A stretch of 48,236 bases of DNA, taken from positions 1-48,236 of the forward strand of contig CAJVPP010000108.1 of the NCBI GenBank assembly GCA_910592005.1, written 5' to 3'. The notes below the pieces were generated by a model. That model was not told the DNA's origin. It did no database searches and worked only from the letters and a program-made list of their open reading frames with translations. Below are positions 11,440-24,300 of the stretch, piece after piece (position 1 is the stretch's first letter; each line of letters starts with the position of its first letter). The position numbers were made by a program, and so were the translations under genes. The stretch comes from Funneliformis mosseae. Lineage: Eukaryota > Glomeromycota > Glomeromycetes > Glomerales > Glomeraceae.

Positions 11440-11722
11440 AAGTTGATTTTGATAAAGTTGAAACGCTTTTGAAATCACTCTAAGGTCTCTAAATTAATAT
11501 TTCCTTCTCAATAAACAAACTGGAAGTCTTTATTAAGTTTTCTATAATTCTCTTAAAGTTTTTGATTATTGTCTTTTTCTGAAACAAGTTTTTTCCTAAG
11601 TGTTTGTACTTAAGAAAAAATTTAGCAGTCTAATCCAAGAAAGTTGATAGTTGATTTTTTAAAGTTGAAATTTTTGTTTGAAGATCTTCTTGAGCTGAAC
11701 TTCCTTTTGAACTTTTTGACAT
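11440..11722 (-). pseudogene. Coiled-coil coding relic inside LTR element
   Basis: From ATG 11722 on the minus strand the frame reads MSKSSKGSSAQEDLQTKIST then LKNQLSTFLD*TAKFF. After a shift near 11590 it gives SEKDNNQKL*ENYRKLNKDF and INLETLE. The heptad-like spacing suggests a coiled coil. Stops are TAG/TAA at Gln positions and TGA at Arg positions. It runs opposite to the LTR element, so it was probably captured or inserted. No family is recognised. Confidence 0.35.
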
Positions 11723-12759
11723 AAATCTTTAATTTAATAAAGAAAAAAAAGATAAAAGCGTTAATTGTTATTGCAGTTAACTAAATAAGGTTAAATAGAT
11801 CATCACACTTCACTAGAAAGTAGCATGGGTTATATATATTCAAAAACTCATGATAAGCTAGCATACATTTTATATAATAAAAGCTTTTAAATTAAATCAT
11901 TCTTGAATCTACCTATCTTATCTTGAGAAACTTTTTCACTTCTAAATTTTTTGTATTGAGCTGCATTCTAACATCAAGAGGAAGATAATTTCTTTTTGTT
12001 CATGTGAGTCATTTTAGAAAAATATTAAAAATGGTTTAAAAATTTAACAATAATTTTTTTGAAGAAGGAAAATTTTGAAAAAAATGGATAAGATTTTAGA
12101 TAAGATATTTATAGATGAAAGATGTATAAAAAGATTTCTTAAGAATGTAAAAACTTTTTTTTACAGAAAAATAAATAATAAATTATTAGTTTAAATTGTT
12201 ATAAATCCTTACAAAATATTTTGGAAAATATAAACTTATTTTATTAATGATCACGCAATATTTGCATGACACATTCTTGATCAATATTTTTTTATTTAGT
12301 ATAATCTCAGAAAATTTTAGCAAGCTATATAATTTTAAAAGTTTTAGCAAAATATATGTATAAGAATTAAGAAATATGAAAATGTTAATTTTTCTAAAAA
12401 AGAAAATTACTTACAATATTGATGTAATTTATGCATTGAGAAAAAGTTAAAAGTATAATCAATTGATCAAAATTTTATGTACAATAATTTTTTTGTGGTA
12501 AATTTCTTAAATATTGGATTTTAATAAACTTTTCTGATATAGAAAAAGATTAGTATATTATAGATAAAATTAGATCAAAATAGTTGAGCCACTAAGTATA
12601 TATTTTATTATAAATGATCGATTAATATATTACCTAGTCACATTTACCAGCTCAATTTAAAGAAATACCCACAAAGAAAAACTCCAAGAAATATTTCAAG
12701 TAAAATAACCCTTCTAATCATCACGTTAACTATCTAACTGAAGTTAATACTCATCCTTT

Positions 12760-13000
12760 CTATAAATTCTTATAGAATAGCTATTCTTTTAAAACTGCCT
12801 CTTCTTGATGATAATTTTTAAATTCTAATATATTTATCCTTTATTGAAGTCGATCTACACAAGTATCTTGATTAAACATAAAATGTGCTAACCTGTCTAC
12901 CATGAGTAGTTTCTTTCTTTTCTCATCTTGTACTTGAGTTTTCAAGGTAGCAAACTGTTCATGAACTTTTTTTTTTACTAAAACAAAAAGCTTTCATTTG
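12760..13000 (-). pseudogene. Second coiled-coil relic inside LTR element
   Basis: The minus-strand frame reads VHEQFATLKTQVQDEKRKKL, LMVDRLAHFMFNQDTCVDRL, a TAA where Gln fits, then RINILEFKNYHQEEAVLKE with a Gln-type TAG. Charged heptads suggest a coiled coil like that of the relic at 11440-11722. The two may be parts of one original gene. The function is unknown. Confidence 0.35.
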
Positions 13001-13684
13001 TTCAACTTTTTTTTAAGATTATTTTTTGAATAATTATTAAAAGGCATTTCTTTGATGAAATTTATTATTAAGAAAAGAAAATTTTAATTGAAAAAAATTT
13101 TAGATTTTGAATAATTAGATCAACATGTAAAAGGTCATATTTAAGAGAAATAATTTATCACATAATTTTAATCAAAAAGTCATTTAAAATCAAAGTATTT
13201 ATATAGATTATAAATTTCATAATTCTGAAAATTAACAATTTTAGCTCTATATAGGTTAGAAAAACTTATGTTTGTAAAGTTAATTACGAATAGTATAAAT
13301 ACAGTATGCTCCTTTCTAATAGATCACATATGAATATAACATGCATTCTGCAAAATATTTTGAAATGTTAAAAAAAAATTTTAATTTGATCTTTAAAACA
13401 CAAAATTTCTTTTCTTACTATAATTTTTGAGAAAAATTATAAATCTCAAAAAGAATATTATAGATTAATAGATCATAGAACTTGAGTTTTAAAATAATGA
13501 AAAATTAATCATTAATAAAGAGATAAATGATTTTATGAGGATATAAAATCTTGAAAAAGAGTAATATTACACAAAAGAAGACATAGATAATAATAATCAA
13601 ATGGATGATATCGATTTCTAAGAAATTATATATGTCTTATAAGTCTTCTATGTCATCTATGACATAAATTTCTTTTATATAATA

Positions 13685-14056
13685 TATTTCATTTATTTAT
13701 TTTATTTTATTTATCTTATATATTTATTATATTATATTTATTTTATATATTATATTTATTTCTTTTATATCTTCGATAACTTTATATATTTCATTTTATA
13801 TAAATAGAGGACATTTTTTTTAGCTTAAGAGTGTGTTAGATAAATAATAATAAAATAGTTTAGTTTAATTTTCTTAATATATTTATATAATACAAAGCGC
13901 TGATTGAAGCAATACTTTATTGTTATAATTATTAAATAAACCATCAACCAATTGACACTCTTCTAAAAAATAAATATAAAATTAAACTTTCTGCTTACCA
14001 TCTAATATATTGCTTTATTTATTACTCTTAAGTATTATAAAGAATTAACCGTAACA
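13685..14056 (+). repeat. 3' LTR of an LTR retroelement
   Basis: This 372-bp direct copy of 9873-10246 starts TATTTC (the 5' copy has TGTTTC, a G-to-A change) and ends GTAACA. Most differences between the copies are transitions: for example tgccttt versus ttttctt and aagcgctg versus aaatgctg. A clear polypurine tract is not visible just upstream, probably because it has mutated. Confidence 0.75.
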
Positions 14057-14389
14057 ATAATTTTCATTATCTAATTGATTTTTTCTATATTTATCATTTT
14101 AATCAATCATCAATTATTTAACCTATTGTTTAAAAATAATATTATTATTATTAATAATATTTTTAAAGATATCATTAATATTGTTATCTCATTTTTTATT
14201 ATCATTAATATTAAAAGTATTAAATGTAAATTCATCACATTTTTCATTTATTCATATTCTTATATTAGTTTAACTATATGCATTTTCTTGTAATGTCTTT
14301 TAGAGATTTTTACATCTTCACATTTTCTTTTATTAATATATTACTTCGCAATTGAACTATAGCCAAAACCTTTTTATACTAAAAGAAAT

Positions 14390-15990
14390 TTTTGTGAATC
14401 TGATTTTGTAAATAAAATAATTTAGTAAAAATATACTTATATGTAATCTATTTTGATATTTTGAGTATAAAAATCCTATTGTTGATCAAAAGTATTTTAC
14501 TGGAGCTGTATTTACACATATTTCAAAATGCTATAAAGCTAAATATGAAAATTTAGATACTAATCCTTTAGCAGTTTTTTAAAAATTAATAATATTCTCT
14601 TCAAATTGATTATAAGTATCAGAATTAAATAGAAAAATCTCTCACTGATATGATAGATATTCTCAAAGAATTTTTTTTGGTATTTTATTAAACTATGCTT
14701 AATAATAATATATAATCTATTGTTCAAAGTATATATAAGAAATTTTTTTATTAGATGATTTAAATTTTAAAATATGATATTTTGAATAAAGAATAATTGA
14801 AAGTAAAAGTAATGGTTGTCTTTATTGTATCTAATGAAATTTTAATCTTGTTACTATATAATTACTAAATTCATTTTTATGAGAAGCAAAAATTTTAATT
14901 ATTCAACTAAAATAATGTGTAATTTCAAATAATCATGTAACATCTTTTTATAATTTATTAATATATCACATAATGGTAATAATAAATTCATATAATTAAC
15001 TCTAAAACTTCAAATTCTTAACAATTTTAATTATATTTGATAAAGGCATTTATTTCCATTATTTGTATCAGTTCTATAACATTAATGAGATATTTTAGTA
15101 CAAAAAGTACTTAGAATTCTAATGCATTTAGATGAATATTTTGTAATTAAAATCTAAAAATTTGTTAAATATTAATATAAATTTGTAAAAAAATAAAAAA
15201 TTATATATTCTTATTTATCTTTAAGGTTGCTTTTATTTTCAAAATACTATAAAAATAAAAATAGTAATTATTCTAACGTGTTTCTCTTAAAGTTATTAAT
15301 TCTATTGTTTAATTATAATATAATATTTGTTTATTTCATAATAATCTAGTAAAATATGTAGAAGAATGAAAATAACTTATAATACAAATTGCATCTTTTG
15401 ATATTTATTTAAATTAAAGTAATTATTAAAAATATCTCTTACAATCAAATTCATTTGATGTGCTATACAAGGTAAAAATATTTTATTTAGATATTCTATT
15501 TTCATTTAACATTCAAAAAGATAAAATAAAATTAATATTATTAATATTTTTGAATCTTAAAATATAATAAATTAATTAATTCACCTTGTTGTAGTATATT
15601 TTTTAGCAGAATCAGAAATAAAGCAATTAATTTTTACTTGCTTTAATTCAGCATTATTTATTAAATTTTTAATTAATTTATAACATTGTCAGTTTTGGAT
15701 TATTGATCACTAATATCTTTTATTCTTCAAATTAATATTTGACTAAATGAAATAATTAATACAACTTCAAAAAGATGTTTTTGTTTAATATTAGTCTATA
15801 TATCAAAGGCTGTAATAATATTAATTACATTAGCTTTTACTTATTCTATAATTGATTCGCATATTTGATTTAACGATTTTAAAAGAATATGATTACTAAT
15901 AGCATATTATTCTGAAAGTATCAATGCGGAAGCAATAAATCTAAATAAATCATGTATCTCCTTATTTTCTAAAAAGGTAAATAATAGACC
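14390..15990 (-). pseudogene. hAT-family transposase pseudogene
   Basis: Relic blocks in order on the minus strand (from 15990 down) are AISNHILLKSLNQICESIIE, NVINIITAFDI*TNIKQKHL (hAT FDxWT-type block with Trp changed to TAG), INCFISDSAKKYTTTR (catalytic Asp region), FLPCIAHQMNLIVRDIF (hAT PCxAHQxNL block), and near the end FEICVNTAPVKYF*STIGF with YSKYQNRLH (C-terminal hATC dimerisation block, usually NSASVERLFSS-type). Stops and frameshifts are frequent and the part between about 15370 and 14700 is hard to read. hAT transposases are RNase H-fold cut-and-paste enzymes. The family call is strong; terminal inverted repeats were not located. Confidence 0.7.
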
Positions 15991-16719
15991 ATTTAATATC
16001 ATTATTAGTAATAATAGATTTTTAAAATGAGAATTATCATTTTTAGATAATGATTATAATATAAATCCTAACAAATTTATTTATTTAATAATAGAAGTAG
16101 ATGATATTATGGAAGTAAATATAATAATTTCTGTAGATTTTACATAATTATTTAAATTTTTCATTATCAGATTTCTTTTATCTTTTTTTCATCTTCAGAT
16201 ACTTTACATGATAAAGTTTTTTGTTTTTATTTTCATAATATTCTGATGTAAAATTTTCATATTTTTTTCAAAAAATTGTGACATAACAATGCTTTATTAG
16301 GTATATAACATTTAAATTTAAAATAGCAATAAGCAAAGTATATTTTCTTATATATAAAAAATATACTGCTTTTTTGTTAGCTTTAAGGTTGTCTGGTTCA
16401 CACAAATAAAAAAATTATAAAAATTATGCTTTTCTTTACCTATTTTAATTTTTACAAAGTACTAATTTATATATATAAAAATATGAAATATGATTTAAAA
16501 AAATGTAAAAAATATAAAATATAAAAAAGAGATTAATAAATTTTTAAATTAACAAACTAATAATAAATTTCTCTAAATTTCTTGAATTTTTAAAACATGG
16601 ATTTCTAAATTTAAAAAAATATTGCATGATTGTAAACTATTTTAGATATTATTAATATGCCTTTTAGAGTTTTAATCAACTAGTTAATTATACTAAATAA
16701 ATTATTAATAATAATGATA

Positions 16720-16900
16720 ATTATTAATGATATTATCACTTAAAAATAATATATGTCATTTTATCATTTGTCATTTATAAATGATATTTTTTTAAATGAT
16801 ATAAATTCTTTTATTATTTAAATATCATTTAAAATCATTTGAAATTTTGTTAAATGATAATATCATTTGACATCATTACTTTTCACTATATATGATAATA
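16720..16900. repeat. ATTTAAATGATA-rich short-repeat tract
   Basis: Repeated TCATTT / AAATGATA words in both orientations (for example gtcattttatcatttgtcatttataaatgatattt) make an imperfect, self-complementary low-complexity tract between the hAT and Tc1 relics. It could be part of the terminal sequence of either element; no clean terminal inverted repeat is resolved. Confidence 0.4.
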
Positions 16901-16959
16901 TTAAAAAAAATAAATAATATTAATATAATAAGTCAAAAAAAGGAAGTAATTGTTTAAGA

Positions 16960-17700
16960 AAGAAATTTTCAGTTTCTTGAATAGAGTATCTGAAGAAATA
17001 TCTTAATACCAATAAAGATTTTGATTAAAAAATTAGGGTAGTAGAATTTTGAAATATTTTTATTAATAGTTTCAAGGTATTTAATCACCTATAATTACAA
17101 AAAAATTCTTTCAAAGGCAATTCTAATGCTGACTACTATTTATAAGTAAAAATGGGTTAAATAGATGCAATTATACATCAACGATGATTAGAATAAAATT
17201 TTATTTTTAGATAAAATAGCCTTTCAACTCTTTCAGAATACAGTCAAGTATTAGCATAAAGGAATTTGGCCAATATGCCTTATGTTAAAAGACAAAGCAA
17301 AATTTTTGCATAGATGAGTTTTACATTATGAGTAAAGCAAGTTTTTTTACTTTTACTAAATTATGAATGCTGAGTTTTATATTGAAATTCTAAAGAACAA
17401 TATTTTAGAAATTGATGAATATCAGAAATAATTAGTATTTCAGTAAGACAATGATCCAAAATATACAAGTTGTTTTGCTAAGGATTTTCTTCAAAATAAT
17501 ATTTAGAAGTTATAAATTAGCTCTCAAACAATCCTAACTTAAATCTGATAGAAAATTTCTGGGTTAACTTTTGATCAGCATATCAGTATTAAGAAATTAA
17601 CCATATGATAAATAAATTGTAATAAATATTATTTCATACCTGAAAAAATTTTAAGTTCTCAGAATACTTATAAAAATAGAAATCACAGAAGGTATAATAC
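16960..17700 (+). pseudogene. Tc1/mariner transposase pseudogene
   Basis: The plus strand reads NAEFYIEILKNNILEIDEYQ then LVFQ*DNDPKYTSC (17433-17475), the Tc1 Q-Q/D-N-D-P-K-H catalytic Asp block. About 20 codons later comes NPNLNLIENFWVN (17531-17568), the SPDLNPIENLW block that carries the last acidic residue. Upstream, 17160-17400, decayed pieces of the first catalytic region are visible. Stops (TAA, TAG, TGA) and at least one frameshift disable it. Tc1/mariner enzymes are DDE cut-and-paste transposases that insert at TA. The family call is confident; element ends were not defined. Confidence 0.75.
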
Positions 17701-17797
17701 AGGGTAACAAATATTTCTATAATCACATAAGGTGAAAATTTGATAATAATACTAGGAAGATAATTAATTGTGGCTTTTTTTATTAGAGACAATAGTC

Positions 17798-18200
17798 CAG
17801 TTTTTAATTTGTTTTAATTTTAAATTAGGATAATAGCTAACTTGAAATACTGCATTCTCAGTTTCCAATTTGTCTCAATTTAAAATTGAAATAATAGATA
17901 TCACGTTCCCAGTTTCTAATTTGCTCTAATTTTAAATTAAGATAATAGTCAACTTGAATATCTTATATTTTCAGTTTTTAATTTGCCTCAATTTTAAATT
18001 GAGGCAATAGTCAACTTAGGATACCTTTTGTCTCAATTTCAATTTATCCCAATTGTAAATTAAGACAATTGTTAACTTAGGATACCACATATTCTAATTC
18101 CTAATTGTTTTAATTTTAAATTAGGGTAATAGTCAACTTGAGTTATCACATATTTCAATTTTCAATTTGCCTTAATTTTAAATTAGAGCAGCAAAATTGC
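17798..18200. repeat. Palindromic minisatellite, ~61-bp unit, seven copies
   Basis: Seven head-to-tail units start at about 17798, 17859, 17910, 17972, 18034, 18094 and 18156, spaced 51-62 bp. Each unit contains a near-palindrome of the type TTTGCCTCAATTT then AAATTGAGGCAA, followed by TAGTCAACTTGGGATAC-like spacer. Copies differ mainly by transitions. The tract ends with further partial palindromes to about 18270. Confidence 0.8.
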
Positions 18201-18918
18201 ATTGCCTAAATTTGAATTTTCAAATTAGATTGCCTGAAATTAAAATTTGTATTTGGGGTAGCCATTACCTTAAGGTATAATAAGCATATTTCAAATCAAT
18301 CTTACAAATCATATAAAAGTTGATATTTCAGTTAGTGAACTCTTTTGTCTATCTTATATAACTAAAGCATAAATCAAATGAAAATCTATTATTAATATTA
18401 TCAAAATCAATAATCAAAATAAACTTATATATTTCGCAAAGTTATAATAAGATATGTTAGTTTTATTACTCAGCTAGCTTTTTGAAATATGTTATTATAA
18501 TGTTAATTTTTTTCCTTTTCTATAAATATCTCAAAAAAAAATAAATATATTGCTTTTCTTACTATATATTAGCATTTTGATTTTTATTGAAAAAATTACT
18601 GATCATTATCACATATATAATAGATGCAGTAAAATTACTCATATAAATCTTGTAATATACCTTAACATTATGCTTCTCAATACTAACAATAAAAAAATTG
18701 AATTACTTTTATTATAATGCATTAAGTAATAAATTTCAAGCAAAATGTAATATTGCGAAAATTAATTGTAATGGTAAGTATGAATCAGAAATATTTATTT
18801 ACCTCAGTTGTTAATCTTTTGAATTTATCTATAGATTTAAAATTACTTAACCTCTGAGAAGTTTCATTACAGAAAATATTATTTTATATAATCTGTGTGT
18901 TTAGAAAAAATATAAGTA

Positions 18919-19085
18919 GATAAAAATCCTGTAAGACATAGGTGGGATAATTTATTTCAAAAATCTAGTGTAGAAAGAGAGTATTGTTATAAAATTTTCG
19001 TAATTAGTAATTAATATAGAAATAAATTAGTTGTAGAAATTTATTGGAAAGTGTAAGAGCAAAAAAATAACTTGATCTGAGACTC
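18919..19085 (+). pseudogene. Unrecognised coding relic
   Basis: A short frame reads DKNPVRHRWDNLFQKSSVER then EYCYKIFVISN*YRNKLVVE and IYWKV*EQKN, with TAA/TAG stops that fit Gln. It looks like a piece of a larger dead protein gene. No family is recognised. Confidence 0.3.
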
Positions 19086-19269
19086 GCATTAAATAGTCTA
19101 AGATTTGCATACTATTTTTCTCTTTATTAATTTCTCTTTTTTATTAAAATTTAATAAAGTTTAATTCTCATCAAGCTTTATCTTTTTAACTTGTAAGATT
19201 TAATATGTGTATAATTGTGCATTAAAAGAGATTGAAGGCTACTAAGAGATAACTTAAATATCACTAACT

Positions 19270-19520
19270 CATAACTTTACTACTAATGTCTGAACTATTC
19301 TGAAGCTATAACGTCTCCTAAGTATCTAAGATACAAGAGAAGGTCTTATTGCTAATGTCTGAACTATTGTGAGGAACTTCTGCAAAGTTAGTAAATTAAC
19401 CGTCACCACTAATATCTAGACCAATATGAATAGTTATTAGCCTTAAGCAATTCATAACTTCACAGCTAATATCTGGACTATCATGAAGCTATTATGCCAT
19501 TTAAGTATTTAAAATACAAG
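19270..19520. repeat. Degenerate tandem repeat, CTAATGTCTGAACTAT core
   Basis: A core similar to ACTAATGTCTGAACTAT recurs at about 19281, 19352, 19409 and 19463, with associated GAAGCTAT, CTAAGTAT and ATACAAG words. Spacing is irregular (54-71 bp) and copies are diverged. It is non-coding. Confidence 0.5.
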
Positions 19521-19965
19521 GATAGTTGCATCCTCTAATATTGAAAATAACTGATAAACTCATAATAGCAATGAGTCACATTTTTTGTGAAACTTTGATG
19601 CTTAACCAAAAAGACTAATCGAATAATATCAAGGTCTTATAATTTTTGCTCCGTTTTTATTCTTATAAAGTTCAGGTATGACTGCAGTATTAAGAATAAA
19701 CAAGTACTCAAAATTTGTGATTTCTGATAGAGAAAAAGACATGAATGATTACTTTATGAAAATTGAAGCCTAAAATTGGCAGTTGAAATATTATCTAAAT
19801 TATTATTTAAAAAATAAAGTATAATCTTACTCTGGTTGATAGTTTATGAGGATTAGAAGAGATCACTCAAAATTATTAAAAATAACATTTATAAAAATAT
19901 TACTAGCTTTATATGTGATTTCTATCACGAACTGCTAAATATTAGTAATACTTTTAAAGACTCTT

Positions 19966-20250
19966 TTATTTTAATGAGTTATGAGCAATAGTATAATAAT
20001 TTTTATGAACGATATTCTGACTTACAGTTTCTGAAAGAATTAAATAATTAAAAGAAAGTATATTGTTTGTAGAAAAAGATATTTTTCTGCTCATAAAATG
20101 ACAGAGCTTTACATAATACTGAAAAAGAAAAAATAAATAGAATGCAGATAGTACATCAATATCACTTACTAAAGAAGTAGCATTTTCTCCCAAAACTGTA
20201 CAACTATCAAGTATTTTCACTGAGACTGATGAGATATTGAAAAAAAGAAA
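19966..20250 (+). pseudogene. Unrecognised coding relic
   Basis: The plus strand reads SFILMSYEQ*YNNFYERYSD, LQFLKELNN*KKVYCL*KK, FFCS*NDRALHNTEKEKINR and MQIVHQYHLLKK, each stop being TAA/TAG where Gln fits. The opposite strand is open for 106 codons, but its product is a hydrophobic, biased sequence and looks like the antisense of this relic. The family is not recognised. Confidence 0.35.
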
Positions 20251-20939
20251 AATAATTGTGATAAAATACTCACAGATATCGATCACAATGATATCGATTA
20301 TAATGGTATTGACTATATAATGATTATAAAATCATTGAAAGTTGAGATCCTATTAACAAAATAGAATCAGATTCCAAATTTCTATTTGTGTAAAAGTATC
20401 TTGACAAATCAAGTCTATCTGATTTCTAGAAATTGCCTTTTTATTATAGTATACAAGAAATTATATATAGAATAACTTATTTACATAAATTTTAGTAAAT
20501 TTTAAATTTATGATTTTTCTTTATACATTTTAAATTAACATTAACTTATATATAGCTCTTTATATTTAAATATAATTTGCATTTATGCAAATGTGCAAAA
20601 ATCTGAATTCATCTAACTGGATAACTGAAATTATTTACAATCAAGTGTTGAATATTCTAATGTTAATTTATCAAATGATGTTGAAGTTTTGATTAATTTA
20701 CTATTACTTACTATAAATATTAGTTATTAATATTGTTTAATGGAAAATATTATTTATATTTACTAATTAAAAATAGAACATATTCTCTAATTATTAACAA
20801 TGTCTACATAATGCACAATTTGATTATAAAAATAAACAAATAGTCTTTATGATTAATATTCTTAAATAGTTGTAAGTATCATTGGTTTTTTTAAAATAGT
20901 ACTGTTCATTTAGAATATTTGTAATAACATCTTACTTAT

Positions 20940-21310
20940 TTTTAATTTTGAAAGTGTAATAAACGTTTTTCCCTTTAAATCTACATTTAATAGTCTCTAT
21001 AAAGGCAAAGCATCCTTAAATCTTTGATGGTCCATCACATATTGCAATACCTTGTTAACATAACAAATAGTTAACTCTATTATGTTTTGTATATTTTTTG
21101 TTCTTTCAATTCTAATACTAAAACTAATATTTAATTTTTTCTAAGCATACAAATTTTCTTTTTTAACATAGTGATAAGATCTGTCTTAAAGCAAGTGCAA
21201 ATCAGTATTTATAAGATGTTTGATATGCTACGTTACTTAAAAGATCATATCAAAGGATTCTGTAGTTGCTGTGACCTTCTCAATGATATTTTTCTTAAGT
21301 ATAGTTTAGA
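20940..21310 (-). pseudogene. Unrecognised coding relic
   Basis: The minus-strand frame reads NIIEKVTATTESFDMIF*VT, HIKHLINTDLHLL*DRSYHY, SIRIERTKNIQNIIELTICY, VNKVLQYVMDHQRFKDALPL and then *RLLNVDLKGKTFITLS. Five stops, TAA or TAG, all fit Gln and there is no TGA. It is a helical protein with no recognised family. Confidence 0.4.
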
Positions 21311-21319
21311 TAATTTTAA

Positions 21320-24300
21320 AATTATGTGACATCTATATGTCTAGTTTTTACATTGTTATAATAAGTTAGTTTTAAGTTGATATTTTGCATCTATTAAATA
21401 ATAATTTAACATTTGCTTATAGGTTTAGATATTCAGATATAAGGTATAGATTTATCTGTTTCTCAAATATATAAAATATTTCTTGTTGACACTTTCAAAT
21501 TTCTAATCAGTTGGAATAAATATTATAAACTTGCATTAGCGTTGAAAATTTTATAAAATCTAAGAGTAAGTAAAATCTAATTTTTTATTTATTGTATTAT
21601 ACATTTCATTCTGATTATTATTTTTTTTGTATAAATTAGTTTAGATTATACATTTGAAGTACTTGAAAAGTTTAAAATATCTTATCGTAAAAATGTAATA
21701 ATTGATAAGTAATCTTTCGCTTTTAAAGATGTTATAAGAAATATGAAAAATCTACCAAAAAAATCTGTGAAAAAAAGTTTCATATTGTAAATCTAATCTT
21801 TCATAATTCAAACTACTAGCTTTATTTTAATGATATTCTATTATACTATATTTACATATAAAAGTTTTATTTGAAAATTAATATTTTACATAATGAATAA
21901 ATTTTTTGATTTGCATAAAATTCTAATATAATGAAAAATAAAATATATAACATACTTTTAAGGAAGGATCTAGGTTATATAATGTGAATTCTTGAATCAT
22001 ATTATTTTGCTGCTCTATCACTAACTATAAGAGTTTTACATCTTCTTCTATAAATACTAGATTTCTAAAATAATCTATCCCAACTATATCTACAAAATTT
22101 TTGTTTAACATTTAATTCTCTTAATGAATTGATAGGTTAGGCATTTACATGTTTAATAATACTATTTATACAAAATAAATAATAAATCATACATATGAAC
22201 AATTGTTTACACTGATTACTTTTTTTTATTAATACATGCAAAAATAAATACAAAGCTCAGTACTATGCTTGTAAAGTTACTACATTTCTATTCTCTAATT
22301 CAATTTTAAGATTGCTTATTGATCTTACTCTTTTTATTTTACTTTGAGAAGCTTTTGCATTTTCTCTAGCAACTATGCAATATAACTTAAAACTTCTTCA
22401 ATCATATTCTACATACTTTTACTTTATACATGATGCTCACAGGTTCTGATACTTAAATAATGGCTTTTTTTCTTTATCTAAAGTACATACTATAAAGTAC
22501 TATTCTCTTATGTCAGTGACAATATAAATACTTTATTTATAACTCATTTACCATATATTTTTTTGACTTTGTACTTACAACCTGTTAAAAGTGATTTTTT
22601 TATATAAACGTCTAACAATTTCCTTTATAAAATCCTTTTTCTTAATTTTAACTAAACTAAGAAACCTTTTAGTTGATTGATATTTTATCACATAATCAAA
22701 ATTTCTTTGTTTATTCGCTAAATAGTTTTGATGATATATTAATAACAACAATAAATTTAAGATTAGTTTTAATATGAATAACATAATATTTCTCAGAATG
22801 AAGCATTATTCTTAGATAAATACCTATCTTTATCACTTATAAAATTAGTTCTGCTCTATAATTTTTAAGTGTTAGTATAGTCAGCACTCTTTATAATGAA
22901 TTGATGATTCCATTAAAAAAGTTTGTTATATAAATTACTATGCTTTTTTATAAATTATTACACGTTTATTATAAAGAGATTCTTTATAACTAGTTTTAAC
23001 TATAATTTATATAATTTATATATGTAATCTTTAAGGTCTTTAAAAATAGCATATTTGATATTCACTATCCACTTGATTAATTTTTATTTTTGACTAACAA
23101 TAATATCAAAGCTTATATTGTAATGACTTATTAGAAAAATTCTCACAAAGCTCTTTTCTCACTACTTTATATCTATTATAAATTGATTTATTAAGTGATT
23201 TCTTTAATAATATGATATGGTTAAGTAATTCCTATTCACAGCTTAAAGTAGCATTAGATACAAGTGACTTAACTAAAATATAAATATGTTCTTTAGCTAA
23301 TAAATTTAAAAAATATTTTAAAATCTTTTTTATTATAAGGAGTTTGTCTTGATCTTGGAGTCATAATCATTAGAAAATTTTACATTTCACAGTTTAATAT
23401 TTTTTACGTCAATATTAGTGAAAGTTTGTAATTGTTTGGCCTTAATAATTTTTTAAGGTAGTTTACAAGCTTGTTTTTCTTAATATTAATAAAAAAGTAT
23501 TTGCAGATGTGTTTTATAACTTTTAAGTATTTTTTTTGTGAAATACTATTAATGTAAAATGCAGTATGAGATTAAGAATAAAAAGGAATTTTGTAATTAT
23601 TTATTTTATAATACAAGCATTCATACAATAACATAAAAATAAATATTATTAATTATATTATATAATAATATATATTATAGTCTTTTATTTTACATTAGAC
23701 TAATAAAAATTTTATTAACTGTAAAATGTGACACTTCTTATAGGAATTTAAATGTAATTTGAGTTACGAGAAGATTGTAAGAAAGTGCTAAAAACTGACT
23801 AGAAGCTAAGTGATATAAACTTTATAATTTAGTTATCTATAACGATCAGATTTATTTTTAATCAAATCATTATGTCAAAAAAAAATCAGTTATAAATCTA
23901 TTTTTATCCTGAAGTTCTTTGAATAAGAGGATAATCAAATAAAAATGAATCTGATATTTTATTATAATATATTTGCTATAAATTATTATAAACTTCCTAC
24001 ACCTGTAAAATAGTTAAAACTAACTATTCTGATTTGAATCTTATAGTTATACAAGTGTTAAACAATCTGTAATATAGGTATATTAGTAAAATGCTAGAAA
24101 TATAGTATTTCATATTTATTATCTATTTAAAAAACTTTTTGAATATAATCTAAAATACTTTTTTAAGAATAGATTTATTAAATGATTAAAAGAGTATATA
24201 TTAATGAGGAATTTAAAACTAGAAGGTGTTTATTTTATATTTATTACACTGTATATAACTTTTTGCTATTTATTCATAAAAATACCATCAAATATGCAAA

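Larger units (their letters stand above)
9873..14056 (+). mobile_element. Decayed non-autonomous LTR retrotransposon
   Basis: A 4.18-kb element is bounded by the direct LTRs at 9873-10246 and 13685-14056. The internal 3.4 kb holds no recognisable reverse transcriptase, integrase or RNase H. It carries a plus-strand relic next to the primer binding site (10327-11105) and two minus-strand coiled-coil relics (11440-11722, 12760-13000). The absence of pol makes it a TRIM/LARD-like, non-autonomous or internally replaced element. The LTRs differ at many sites by C/T and A/G, so either the insertion is old or it has been hypermutated. Orientation is taken from the primer binding site. Confidence 0.65.

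Noticed and set aside
16720..16900. A CRISPR-like or regular repeat array.
   Set aside because: The repeated words are short, irregular and self-complementary AT sequence, without spacers of constant size, and the genome is eukaryotic.
19966..20286. Minus-strand 106-codon open frame as a membrane protein gene.
   Set aside because: The plus strand here reads as a coding relic with Gln-type stops, and the antisense product is a biased Phe/Ile/Ser-rich sequence. It is taken as a shadow.
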